Origin: Holophagales bacterium UBA5704
GTDB taxonomy: Bacteria; Acidobacteriota; Thermoanaerobaculia; Multivoradales; UBA5704
DNA length: 64,000 nt
Reading direction: 5' to 3'
Assembly: GCA_002420005.1 (NCBI GenBank)
Contig: DIHE01000018.1
Span: 20,967-84,966 of the forward strand
Shown here: one piece after another, positions 27,801-36,030 of the stretch
Layout: each line of letters opens with the position of its first letter
Position numbering within the stretch: the first letter of the stretch is position 1
Notes under the pieces: generated by a model
Seen by the model: only the letters and a program-made list of their open reading frames with translations
Told to the model about the DNA's origin: nothing
Database searches by the model: none
Program-made: the position numbers and the translations under genes

Positions 27801-27893
27801 CGCGTGATCCAGGAGGCGATGTTCGAGATTCTGCACGACGAGGCCGAGGTGGAGCGGTTGTTTCTGATCGTCAAGGCGCAGGGCGAGTACTGA
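24810..27893 (+). CDS. hsdR: Type I restriction endonuclease/translocase subunit
   Basis: 1027 residues from ATG 24810, which overlaps the previous stop (a second ATG follows at once). The N-terminal PD-(D/E)xK nuclease site is D135 in PDLVLYVNG and E149-L-K151. The superfamily-2 helicase motor shows Walker A TQGSGKS (K281), the D384ECH box, motif III TGTP, and a C-terminal helicase lobe with QAICRVNRLDGDDKDFGYVVDYKG. The protein translocates DNA and cuts it away from unmethylated sites when assembled with HsdM and HsdS. All key residues are present, so the system should be active. A 1-base TGATG overlap joins it to the next gene. Confidence 0.96.
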   Translation: MMLVGQPERATQSRVIALFCEELGYRYLGDWTDRAANSNVEEELLSAWLSKNGYRPEQISAALHRLRVEAGNSSRTLYGNNQAVYSLLHYGVSVKTEAGKVSETVHLINWREPEKNDFAIAEEVTLRGNLERRPDLVLYVNGIAVGVLELKNSRTSLGDGIRQSLSNQQPEFNAWFFTTVQLILAGNDSEGLRYGAIGTPEKYFLKWKEDEADDSRYKLDKYLLKMCRKDRLIELMNDFVVFDGGVKKLPRVHQYFGVKAAQAYVRERKGGIIWHTQGSGKSIVMVLLAKWILANLPKARVAIITDRDELDKQIEGVFREAGEAIKRSRSGRELMSQLAQAAPRLLCALVQKFGRQGVTDFDAFLKDLKAQPSTTVGEIFVFVDECHRTQSGKLHKVMKAMMPQAVFIGFTGTPLLAQDKETSREVFGGYIHTYKFSEGVEDEVVLDLVYEARDIDQRLGSVDKIDAWFEAKTKGLNHWQKDELKSRWGTMQTVLSSRSRMDRVVSDIIFDFSTKPRLSGERGNAILVASSIYEACKYFSLLQRTLFKGRCAVVTSYNPLAKDVTQEETGAHTETDRQLIYNTYTELLKDVVARPGKSKTETYEERAKELFTKEPANMKVLVVVDKLLTGFDAPACTYLYIDKSMQDHGLFQAICRVNRLDGDDKDFGYVVDYKGLFRKVENAMAVYTAELDHSAGGPAPEVLLQDRLTKGRERLDNALETLALLCEPVEPPQGDLEHLHYFCGNTEIPADLQEREPRRAALYKATVALVRAYANLADDLDGAGYDGGEIGRIKDRLGHYLRLREIIRRASGETLDLKAYEADMRHLIDTYIEADEPRKISPFEGMSLLDLIVKTGIAEAIAAQLGGLKGDREAVAETIENNVRSKIIREQMSDPAYYEKMSALLDEIIAARKARALEYEEYLLRVAELTSKVVAGRAEETPEPLKKSPALRALYNNLKKPGGETADGDPALELAVRLDAAVQRVRPDGWRGVETRERVIQEAMFEILHDEAEVERLFLIVKAQGEY

Positions 27894-28609
27894 TGGAGAC
27901 GCGGCTGGAGCTGGGAGACCTCACGATCGACGTGACCCTGAAGGACATCAAGAACGTTCACTTGAGCGTCCTTCCCCCGGAGGGCCGGGTGCGCATCGCG
28001 GCCCCGCGGCGGACGAGCCTGGAGACCCTGCGGATCTTCGCCATCGGCAAGCTCGGCTGGATCCGAAAGCAGCAGGCGAAGCTGCGGGAGCAGGAGCGCG
28101 AAACGCCGCGCGACTACGTGGACCGGGAGAGCCACTACGTGTGGGGCCGGCGGGTTCTGCTGGAGGTTGAGGAGAGCGACGAGCCGCCGGGCGTCGAGCT
28201 GAAGCATCGGCGGCTGGTCGTGCGGGTGCGGCCGGGAACCGAGGCGGGCAGGCGGCAGGCGCTGGTCGAAGGGTGGTATCGAGAACAGCTCAAGGAGGCG
28301 GTGCCCCCGTTGTTGGCGCGCTGGCAACCGGTCCTGGGTGTTCGGGCGGAGCGATGGTTCGTGCAGCGGATGAAGACCCGGTGGGGGAGCTGCAACCACC
28401 GGGCGCGTACGATCCGGCTCAACACCGAGCTGGCCAAGAAGCCGGTGGAGTGCCTCGAGTACATCGTCGTCCACGAGCTGGTCCACCTGTTGGAGCCGAC
28501 CCACAACGCCCGTTTCATCGCCTGGATGGATCGCTTCATGCCCCGGTGGCAGCACCATCGCCAGGTGCTGAACCGGCTGCCGGTGCGGCAGGAGACGTGG
28601 ATCTACTGA
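27893..28609 (+). CDS. DUF45 (YgjP/SprT-like) zinc metallopeptidase
   Basis: 238 residues from ATG 27893, sharing one base with the hsdR stop. An earlier ATG in the same frame lies inside hsdR and is unlikely. The protein is the YgjP-like DUF45 family: an early beta-rich half (RVRIAAPRRTSLETL), the MKTRWGSCNHRARTIRLNTEL motif, and the zinc-binding H194-E-L-V-H198 followed by EPTHNARF. The family recurs as the last gene of type I RM operons, but its substrate is not established. Its stop overlaps the convergent transglutaminase-like gene by 7 bases. Confidence 0.9.
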   Translation: METRLELGDLTIDVTLKDIKNVHLSVLPPEGRVRIAAPRRTSLETLRIFAIGKLGWIRKQQAKLREQERETPRDYVDRESHYVWGRRVLLEVEESDEPPGVELKHRRLVVRVRPGTEAGRRQALVEGWYREQLKEAVPPLLARWQPVLGVRAERWFVQRMKTRWGSCNHRARTIRLNTELAKKPVECLEYIVVHELVHLLEPTHNARFIAWMDRFMPRWQHHRQVLNRLPVRQETWIY

Positions 28610-30132
28610 TCCCCTGACCGCGCGGCACCCCCACCCACCTCCACCACCTCCACCTGGAGATGCCCGAGCATCTGCATCACCGGGCCGCCGGCCAGGCTGG
28701 CGATGCCTTCGTCCAGGGAGCTGGTCTGCACCGCGAGGTGGGTGGCGTCGGCGGGGCCGTCGGTGGGGACGGCGGCGTCGAGGGGAATCCAGGTGTCGCC
28801 GATCTTGATCTCGGTCCAGGCGTGGCCGCCGAAGTGGCCGTCGACGTAGACGTAGCCCATGGCGTAGCGGGCGGGGAGGCCGACGGCGCGGGCCATGGTG
28901 GTGAGGAGCATGGCATAGCCGGCGCAGGTGCCGCGGCGGCTGGTGAAGACCTCGGTCGAGGGGGCGAAGACGATCCCGAGGTCGTAGTGCATGTGGGCCG
29001 TCACCCAGCGCTGGAGGGCCAGGCCGGCCTCAAGGGGGTCCCGGGCTCCGGCCACGGCGCTCTCGGCGGCGGCGCGGATCCCGGGATCGTCGGGCTGGAC
29101 GTAGGCGTTGGCGCCGAGGAAGGCGCGATCTTCGTCCTGGATGGCCGTCGCGGGGAGGGGGAAGGGGAGCCGGGTGCGCGGGTGTTGCCGGGTGATCTCC
29201 AGGACGAGGGTCTCGGTGGTCTTTTCCAGCACCCGCTGCCCGGTGCCCTCGAACGCGGGCCAGCCGAGGCCGGGATCGCGGTGGCGCAGGCGCAGGACGA
29301 GACGCTCCACGTGGCGCGGGTCCGGGATCGGGCGATCGACCGGCAGGAACGAGGCGGCGTACATCTCCGCCGGCAGGCGGCCTCCGCCTTCGGCCTGGCG
29401 CGCCGTCGCCTCGTCGGTGCGCAGGCTGCGCATCTCTCCGAACGGTCCCAGGTCCAGGGTCTGCACCTCCCGGCCCTCGGCGTCGAGCCAGAGGATCTGC
29501 GGCGCCGGGCTGCCCTCGGTCGTCTCTTCGATCTTCCAGGTGGCGCCCAGGCCGGGCAGCGTCTCCTCGGCGATCACGGTGCGCGTCACCCGCCGCACGG
29601 CTCCCAGGTCGGCCACCCAGGTTTGCAGCTCGATGCGGTCGCCCGGTTTGCGGAGGCCCGCGGCCGAACGGCGGCGGAGGCCTTCGGGGCCGAGCAGCTC
29701 GCCGGTGAACGGCACGGTGCGCTCGAAGTCGCGGTCTCCGGCCCGGTCGCGAAGGCGCACCCGGCCGTCCTCGACGGTGAGGTGGGACGAGGTCGCTTGC
29801 GCTGAGAGCAGGAGCTCCGTGTCGACACCCAGGAGGTCCCCGGCGAGGGATTCACGGGTGATCACGATCATCCCCATCTCCACCCGGGTGCCCAGGCGGT
29901 TGAGCACCAGCTTCAGGGTGGAGAGAGAGCGGACGGCGCCGTCCTCGACCGCCGTCACCTCGTGGACGGAGCCGACCGGCTCACCGGCGATCGTGACCGC
30001 GTACCAGAGATCGGAACCGCCGGCCGGGGCGGCCGGAGAGACCGCCGCAGAGAGCGCGGGAACGGCGGCGAGCAGCAGGGCGGCGGCCAGGCGCCGGAGC
30101 CGAGGCCGGACGGTGGGAGGGTGGAGGCACAT
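28603..30132 (-). CDS. Exported transglutaminase-like (papain-fold) protein
   Basis: 509 residues from ATG 30132. The first ~35 residues look like a Sec signal (RPRLRRLAAALLLAAVPALSA). Residues about 360-460 are the transglutaminase core: nucleophile C403 in SRRGTCAGYAMLL, H437 in GGHAWTEI and D452 in WIPLDAAVP. The upstream ~320 residues form a beta-rich region (VTIAGEPVGSVHEVT) seen in other exported bacterial transglutaminase-like proteins. Members act as proteases, amidases or cross-linkers in the periplasm. The gene starts 10 bases after the docking-domain flavoenzyme gene, so the two are probably co-transcribed, but no strong Shine-Dalgarno is visible. A role in processing the NRPS product (amide cleavage, maturation, resistance) is possible but only inferred from position. 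Confidence 0.82.
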   Translation of the reverse strand: MCLHPPTVRPRLRRLAAALLLAAVPALSAAVSPAAPAGGSDLWYAVTIAGEPVGSVHEVTAVEDGAVRSLSTLKLVLNRLGTRVEMGMIVITRESLAGDLLGVDTELLLSAQATSSHLTVEDGRVRLRDRAGDRDFERTVPFTGELLGPEGLRRRSAAGLRKPGDRIELQTWVADLGAVRRVTRTVIAEETLPGLGATWKIEETTEGSPAPQILWLDAEGREVQTLDLGPFGEMRSLRTDEATARQAEGGGRLPAEMYAASFLPVDRPIPDPRHVERLVLRLRHRDPGLGWPAFEGTGQRVLEKTTETLVLEITRQHPRTRLPFPLPATAIQDEDRAFLGANAYVQPDDPGIRAAAESAVAGARDPLEAGLALQRWVTAHMHYDLGIVFAPSTEVFTSRRGTCAGYAMLLTTMARAVGLPARYAMGYVYVDGHFGGHAWTEIKIGDTWIPLDAAVPTDGPADATHLAVQTSSLDEGIASLAGGPVMQMLGHLQVEVVEVGGGAARSGDQ

Positions 30133-30142
30133 GGCCGGCGCT

Positions 30143-31546
30143 TCAGAGGAACGGGTAGGGCGTGGCGCTCGGTGCGCCGAGGAGCAGCGCGCCGACGGCT
30201 TCCCATCCTTTGGTCTGGCCGACCAGATGCTGGCTCATCGTAATGACGTCGCGCAGGTGCCGGTCGAGCGGGCTCTCCTCGGAGTAGATGGCGCCGCCTC
30301 CGAGGGTGTCATAGAGGAGCTGCACCACCCGGCGCGCGCTCTGGAAGACGTGGGTGCGCGACAGCCAGAGGTGGGCGCGGTCTTCTTTGGTGAGCTCGGT
30401 GCCCGCCGCGAGCTTCTCCCATTGGCGCTCGAGCGAGGTGAACAGATAGGAGCGCGCCGCACCGTAGAGGGTTTCGGCCTCGGCGATCGCCGACTGCACC
30501 CGCGGCATTTCGCGGTACGGCCGGCGGCTGGGGAACTCCAGCCGGTCGGCGAGCATCGCCTTCACCGTGTCGATCGCCTCGCGCGCCACGCCCAGCGGGA
30601 TGCCCGGCATCTTGCGCAGATAGGTGTCGGGACGGCAATAGAGAATCCCCGGGCGCCGCGGGGGATCGAAGAAGCTGAAGGCGTGCTCCTCGGGAACGAA
30701 GAGGTTCTCGCACCGGTAGTCGAGGCTGCCGCTCCCTTGGAGGCCGGTGGTGCGCCAGGAGTCGATCAACTCGAATTCGGCGGGCCGGGCGAGGAGGATC
30801 TTCCATTCCGAGAGCCCCCCTTCGCCGGCCCGTGAGAGCCCGTCGGCGACCACCACGCAGCCGGCGCTCAGCCAGTCGCAGTGCGTGCAACCGCTGCCGA
30901 AGCGCCACTTGCCCGTCACCCGGTAGCCGCCCTTGACGCGCCAGGCCTTCCCCGCCGGGAAATACCAACCGGCCTGGACCATGTCGAGCCGCGGATACAT
31001 CTCGCGCGCCACCTCCTGGTCCAGATAGGCGGACACGATGCCCGAGTCGCTGCCGATCATGACGCACCAGCCGGCCGAGGCGTTGCCCCGCGAGATCTCT
31101 TCGATGACTTCGTTCTGCTGCATCGAGGTCAGCTCGGGGCCGCCCCAGGCCTGCGGCATGTTGAGGCGGAAGAGACCGGCCTCGCGCAGCTTCCCGGCGA
31201 CGTCGGCGGGGAGGCGCCGGGCCGCCTCGATCTCCGGCGAGCGTTCGCGCAGCTCGGCGGCGAGCGTTCGCGCGTTCCGGTAGATGTCGTCCGCGGAGAG
31301 CGGCGGGCCTTCCAGGGGGCCGGTCGTGGTGGGCGGGCGGGAGGCGCCCTCCCGGGGTGGCGCCGGTTCCGGCGCTCCGCTCTTGCTTTGAAGCAGCTCG
31401 AGGAGCTCCGGCTTGTGCGCTTCGAGGGTTCCCCGCAGGTCGGGGGTCAGGGCTCCTTTGGGAGCTTCGATACTCAACTGCCCACCTTCGGCGCGCAGCC
31501 GGATGCCCCGGCGGCTCAGATCCGACAACAACTCGACCAGGCTCAC
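30143..31546 (-). CDS. TubC-docking-domain fused acyl-CoA-dehydrogenase-like flavoenzyme
   Basis: 467 residues from GTG 31546; AAGGAG six bases upstream decides the start against a long upstream open frame. Residues 1-57 are a TubC-type N-terminal docking domain (LVELLSDLSRRGIRL, QLSIEAPKGALT, HKPELLELL), closely similar to the N-terminus of the third megasynthase at 55992. After a Pro-rich linker, residues about 85-467 form an acyl-CoA dehydrogenase/group D flavin monooxygenase fold (RLPADVAGKLREAGLFRLNMP, GKWRFGSGCTHCDW, LFVPEEHAF, LYDTLGGGAIY). It resembles the HsaA-like monooxygenase branch more than true acyl-CoA dehydrogenases. With its own docking domain it probably visits a carrier-protein-bound intermediate to oxidise or hydroxylate it. 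Divergent to the NRPS genes; the transglutaminase-like gene follows 10 bases downstream. Confidence 0.87.
   Translation of the reverse strand: MSLVELLSDLSRRGIRLRAEGGQLSIEAPKGALTPDLRGTLEAHKPELLELLQSKSGAPEPAPPREGASRPPTTTGPLEGPPLSADDIYRNARTLAAELRERSPEIEAARRLPADVAGKLREAGLFRLNMPQAWGGPELTSMQQNEVIEEISRGNASAGWCVMIGSDSGIVSAYLDQEVAREMYPRLDMVQAGWYFPAGKAWRVKGGYRVTGKWRFGSGCTHCDWLSAGCVVVADGLSRAGEGGLSEWKILLARPAEFELIDSWRTTGLQGSGSLDYRCENLFVPEEHAFSFFDPPRRPGILYCRPDTYLRKMPGIPLGVAREAIDTVKAMLADRLEFPSRRPYREMPRVQSAIAEAETLYGAARSYLFTSLERQWEKLAAGTELTKEDRAHLWLSRTHVFQSARRVVQLLYDTLGGGAIYSEESPLDRHLRDVITMSQHLVGQTKGWEAVGALLLGAPSATPYPFL
31397..31546 (-). other. TubC-type docking domain on the flavoenzyme
   Basis: Residues 1-50 of the flavoenzyme. 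It shares SLVELL/SVSELL, PKGALT and AHK.E.L.LL with residues 1-50 of the third megasynthase. TubC-type (beta-hairpin) docking domains bind short acidic/hydrophobic tails at the C-terminus of upstream synthases. Confidence 0.85.
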
Positions 31547-31934
31547 GGCAAGCTCCTTTCCGCGGTCAAGGGGAACCAACTCTCCCTGGAAGACAAGAGT
31601 GCGCCGAACGGGGGAAAGCGAGCCCTGGAGATACATTGTCACGAATGCCGTCGTCTCGTCATCGTCGGCGCGCGACGTCATCTCGGCGGCTCGCTTTGGG
31701 CGTCGAGATGCACCTCTCTCTGTGGCAGCCGGCAAGGTCTTCGGGTTTCCAGCGCGTGAGCTCGTTGCCGTGTCCCTCTTGGGAGGTCTCGGGGCACTTG
31801 TCATTGAGATTGGTGGAAGATGGTAATTTACGGGAGCAGGTCTGGCCACGAAGTCGCCCTCGCCTGCAGGCCCCTGGTTAGCGGCATCCGGATCAACGGC
31901 GCCTGAAGAGGCGCCCCCTGGCGGAGTCTGTGCG
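31547..31934. promoter_or_regulatory. Divergent control region of the biosynthetic locus (388 bases)
   Basis: Lies between the flavoenzyme operon (minus) and the NRPS operon (plus), so it should hold promoters for both. It is less GC-rich than the genes, with an A/T-rich patch around 31801-31830 (TTGAGA at 31804-31809, TAATTT at 31824-31829). The spacing is not a standard sigma-70 arrangement. No regulator gene is encoded nearby. Nothing else is recognisable. Confidence 0.45.
31553..31558 (-). promoter_or_regulatory. Ribosome binding site AAGGAG for the flavoenzyme
   Basis: AAGGAG six bases before GTG 31546. This is the same arrangement as the site of the ELWxxDGT paralog A gene, and it rules out the longer upstream start. 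Confidence 0.75.
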
Positions 31935-34900
31935 ATGAAAGAGGATCATGTAGCAGAAGTCGGCTCGCCGAGAGCCCTCGATGTCCTCCCCTGCGCGCTC
32001 GGAAGCGAAGCGGCGGTGGTGGCTCGGCATCTGCGCGCCGATCCCGGGGTGGCGGAGTGTGCCGTGCTCGTCCGCGAGAGCAGCTCGGGGGCTCGGGATC
32101 TGGTGGCCTATGTCGTGGCCGCGGGGCCGTTCGCTCCCGAGACCTTGGCGGCCCGGCTGGCGATCTCTCTTCCCGCCGGGCTGCGACCCGCCGCGTGGGT
32201 TCCGGTCTCCGCCTTGCCGCGGACGGCGGCCGGCGAGGTGGACGCCGCGGCGCTCGGCGAGCTCGCGGTTCTCGACGGCCAGGTGATCCAGGGATGGGAA
32301 GCGGAGCTCTTGGCACGCCCGGACGTCGCCGAGGCGGCGGTGGTCGTCGTCGAGGCCCCGTTGGAGCCGCCGCGGCGGCTCCACCTCGCCGATCTTCTTC
32401 CCGGCTGGCAGGAGCGCCGGCCGGGTGAGCCGGTGGACGCGGCCGGTGCGGCGTCGACGGCAGAGGCGCCGGCCGAGCTTGCGCCGCCGTCTCTGGTGGA
32501 GGGAGGGGAGCCACCGCTCGCCGGGGTTGCGATGCGCCTGTCGGCTCTGCTGCAGCGGGCCGCGGAGAGCGCGCCGGACCACGGCATCCTCTACCTGCGC
32601 GACGACGGCGGCGAGCGCTTTCAGCCGTATCCCGAGCTGCTGCGCGAAGCCGGGTCGCTGCTCACCGGGCTGCGGGGCTTGGGCCTGGAGCCGGGCGACC
32701 CGGTCCTCTTCCAATTGCCGCGGCGGGAAGACTTCCTGCCGGCCTTGTGGGCGTGCTTCCTGGGTGGTTTCGTGCCCCTGCCGGCGGCCGTGGCGGCGAG
32801 TTACGAGGCGGCGGGCGGCGCCGCGGGGCGGTTGCACAACGCCTGGCTTCTCCTCGACCGGCCGCTGGTCTTGACCGACCGGGAGCACGCGGCGCCCATC
32901 GTCGCCCTGGCCGAGCGGCTCGAGCTCGCCGGCTTTGTCCTGGCCGAGATCGAGAACCTCCGCGCCGCGGAGGCCGAGATCGATCCCGAGCGGTGGCATG
33001 CCGCCGCGCCGGACGACCTGGCGCTCCTGCTCATGACCTCGGGCTCGACCGGCAAGCCCAAGCTGGTGACCCATACCCACCGCAGCCTGGTGACGCGGGA
33101 GGCGAGCGCGGCCCGCGAGGTTGGCTGGACGGGCGACGACGTCTCGCTCAACTGGCTTCCGCTCGACCACGTGGCGACCCTGGTGGACTTCCATCTGCGC
33201 GTCGTCTTCCTCGGTGCGCGCGAGGTCCAGGTGCCGACCGAGAAGGTGCTGGAAGACCCCCTGCGCTGGCTCGACTGGATCGACCGCTATCGCGCCACCG
33301 TGACCTGGGCCCCCAACTTCGCCTATGCGCTGCTCGCCGAGCGGGAGGTGGAGATCCGCGCCCGGCAGTGGGATCTGTCCTGTCTGCGCTGTGCGATCAA
33401 CGGCGGCGAGGCGATCGTGGCGCGCAGCGCCCGGCGCGCCGTCGAGCTGCTCTCGCTGCACGGCCTGCCGGCCGGCGCCATGCGCCCGACCTGGGGGATG
33501 TCGGAGACCGCCTCGGGGGCCGCCTATGGCCGTCTGACTCTCACCGAGTGCACCGGCGACGAGCCCTTCGTCGAAGTGGGAAGGCCGATCCCGGGCATCG
33601 CGTTCCGGGTCGTGGACGAGGAGCAGCGGCTGGTGCCGGAGGGGACGATCGGGAGGCTGCAGGTCCGCGGCCCGGTGGTCACCGCGGGGTACCACCGGCG
33701 GCCGGAGCTCAACCGCGAGGTGTTCACCCACGACGGCTGGTTCCGCACCGGTGACTACGCGATGCTGCGCGGCGGAAAGCTGACGTTGACGGGCCGCGAG
33801 GCCGATTTCCTGGTGATCCGCGGCCTCAACTACTACAGCCACGAAATCGAGTCGGTGGTCGACGAGATCCCCGGGGTCCAGGTCTCCTGGACCGCCGCTT
33901 GCGGAGTGCGCGCGGCGGCGGGGGAGGGCGACCGGCTGGCCATCTTCTTCCATACGCCGCTCGGCGAGCCGCGGGCGCGCGCGGCGCTGCTGCGGGAGAT
34001 TCGCGACCGGGTGCTGCGCGAGACCGGGCTCCACCCGGACCTGGTGGTCCCGCTGGAGCGCGAGGAGATTCCCAAGACGGCGATCGGAAAGATCCAGCGC
34101 TCGCGCCTCAAGCAGCTCTTCGAGGCCGGCGAGCTCGCCCCGGCGGTGCGGGCGGCCGATCTGTTGGCCGGCAACGAAAACACCTTGCCGAGCTGGTTCT
34201 TCCGCCGCGTCTTCCGGCCGCTGGCGAGCGCACCGGAGGACCTCGGGCCGATGCCGGGGCGTGTCGCCCTCCTGCTCGACCGTGCGGGGCTGGGGGAGGT
34301 GCTCGCGGCGGAGCTGCGGGTGCGGGGGTGCGTGGTGGAGGAGGTGGCGGTCGATCGCGCGGACCCCGGGGCCTGGCGCCGCCGCCTGGAGGCTCTCGGC
34401 GCCGCGGGCGCGCTCGGGGGCATCGTCTCGCTCCTCGACACCGGGGAGGCGGCGGAGGCCGTGGGGGAGGAGCAGAGCGCGGCCGACGTCCTCGACCTGC
34501 TGCGGGTGGTGGTCTCGCTGGGGGAGGAGGGAGCCCCCGTGCCCTTGTGGCTCGCCGCCGACCGCAGCCAGGCCGCGGTCCCCGGAGATCTTCCGGTGCC
34601 CGCCCGTGCTCTGGTGCCCGCCCTGGTGCAGACGGCCCGCCGGGAGATCGCGGGGCTGCGCTGCCGGCATCTCGACCTGCCGGTGGCGCCGGCGCAGGAG
34701 AATGTCCGCCGGGTGCTCGCAGAGCTGGCGGCGGGCGACGGCGAGCCCGAGGTCGCCTGGCGGGGGGGCCTGCGCCTGGTGCCGCGGCTCGAGCTCTTCG
34801 ACCCGGCGGGGCGCGCTCCCGGCGCGCTCCCCTTCCGGCGCGGCGGCGTCTACCTGATCACCGGCGGCCTCGGCGGGATCGGCACCGTGGTGGCCCGCCA

Positions 34901-36030
34901 TCTGCTCGCCGAGCACCAGGCCCGCCTGCTGCTCGTCGGGCGGGGGGACGGTGGCGACCCGGCGCGACGCCAGGCGCTCGACGAGCTGCGCGAGCTCGGC
35001 GGCGAGGTCGCCTATGTTGCGCTCGACCTCGCCGGAGAGGGGGGCGAAGAGGCCTTCGTGGTCGGGGCGCGGCGCGCCCTCGCCCGTTGGGAAGGGCGGC
35101 TGGACGGCGTCTTCCACCTCGCCGCCGCGCTGCGGGAGGCGCCGCTCGGCGACGAGACGGCCGCGGGCCTGGCCGCGGTGCTGCGGCCGAAGGCCGCGGG
35201 CTGCCGTGCCCTCGAGCGGTTGATCGCAGGGAGCGATGCCTTCTTCCTGGCCTTCTCGTCGGTCAACAGCTTTTTCGGCGGAGCGGACGTGGGCTCCTAC
35301 GCGGCGGCCAACCGCTATCTGGAGGCCTTCTGCCGCGGGCTGCGGGAGAGGCATGCGGGCCGGGTGGCCTGCTTCGCCTGGAGCATGTGGGACGAGGTCG
35401 GGATGAGCCGCGGCTATGCCATGAAAGACCTGGTGCGGGCCGGTGGGTATGCGACCCTGACCCCGCGGCAGGGGCTCGACGCGCTCCTCGCCGGGCTGGC
35501 CGCCGACGAGCCGGAGCTGCTGGTGGGGCTCGACGCCGCGAACCCCCGCATCGCGCGGCTGGTGGTGGATCTGCCGCCGCGGCCGATGCAGCGCCTGATC
35601 GGCTTCTATACGGCGGCCGACGGCGGAGCGGGCGGCACCGGGTGGCCGGAGGTCGCCGACCGCTACGGCCGGCCCACCAGTTGCGAGCTGCGCCACCTCG
35701 ACGCCTTGCCGCGCCTGGCGGGCGGCGTGGTCGACCGCTGCGGCCTGGTGGCTCTCGGCCGCTCCGCCGGCGCCGCCGAGCCGGAAACCGCCACCGAGCG
35801 GCTGGTGGCGGCGCTGTTCAGCGAGCTCCTCGGCGTCGGCCGGGTGAGTCTCACCGACAACTTCTTCCAGCTCGGCGGCCACTCCATCCTCGCCACCCGG
35901 CTCCTGGCGCGCCTGCGCGACGCCGTCGGGGTCGACGTGCCGGCGGTGGCCCTTCTCGCCGGGCCGACCGTCGGGCAGCTCGCCGCCGAGGTGGACCGCC
36001 GCCGGCCGGAGGCTTCCGTCGCCGCCGGAG
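31935..36030 (+). other. Loading module: acyl-AMP ligase-KR-PCP
   Basis: The ligase has LLMTSGSTGKPKLVTHTH and an A4/A5-like NWLPLDHVATLVDFHL instead of the amino-acid A-domain FDxS box, so the Asp that holds an alpha-amino group is absent. It is followed by an intact KR (TGGLGGIG, Y1122) and a carrier NFFQLGGHSILA. This order resembles loading modules that take an alpha-keto or aryl/acyl acid and reduce it, as in aeruginosin AerA. An alpha-hydroxyacyl starter is therefore plausible but not proven. Confidence 0.7.

Noticed and set aside
31547..31849. Extending the flavoenzyme N-terminus to 31849
   Set aside because: The extra ~100 residues are low-complexity and unlike the family. The GTG at 31546 has an ideal ribosome site and begins exactly at the docking domain.
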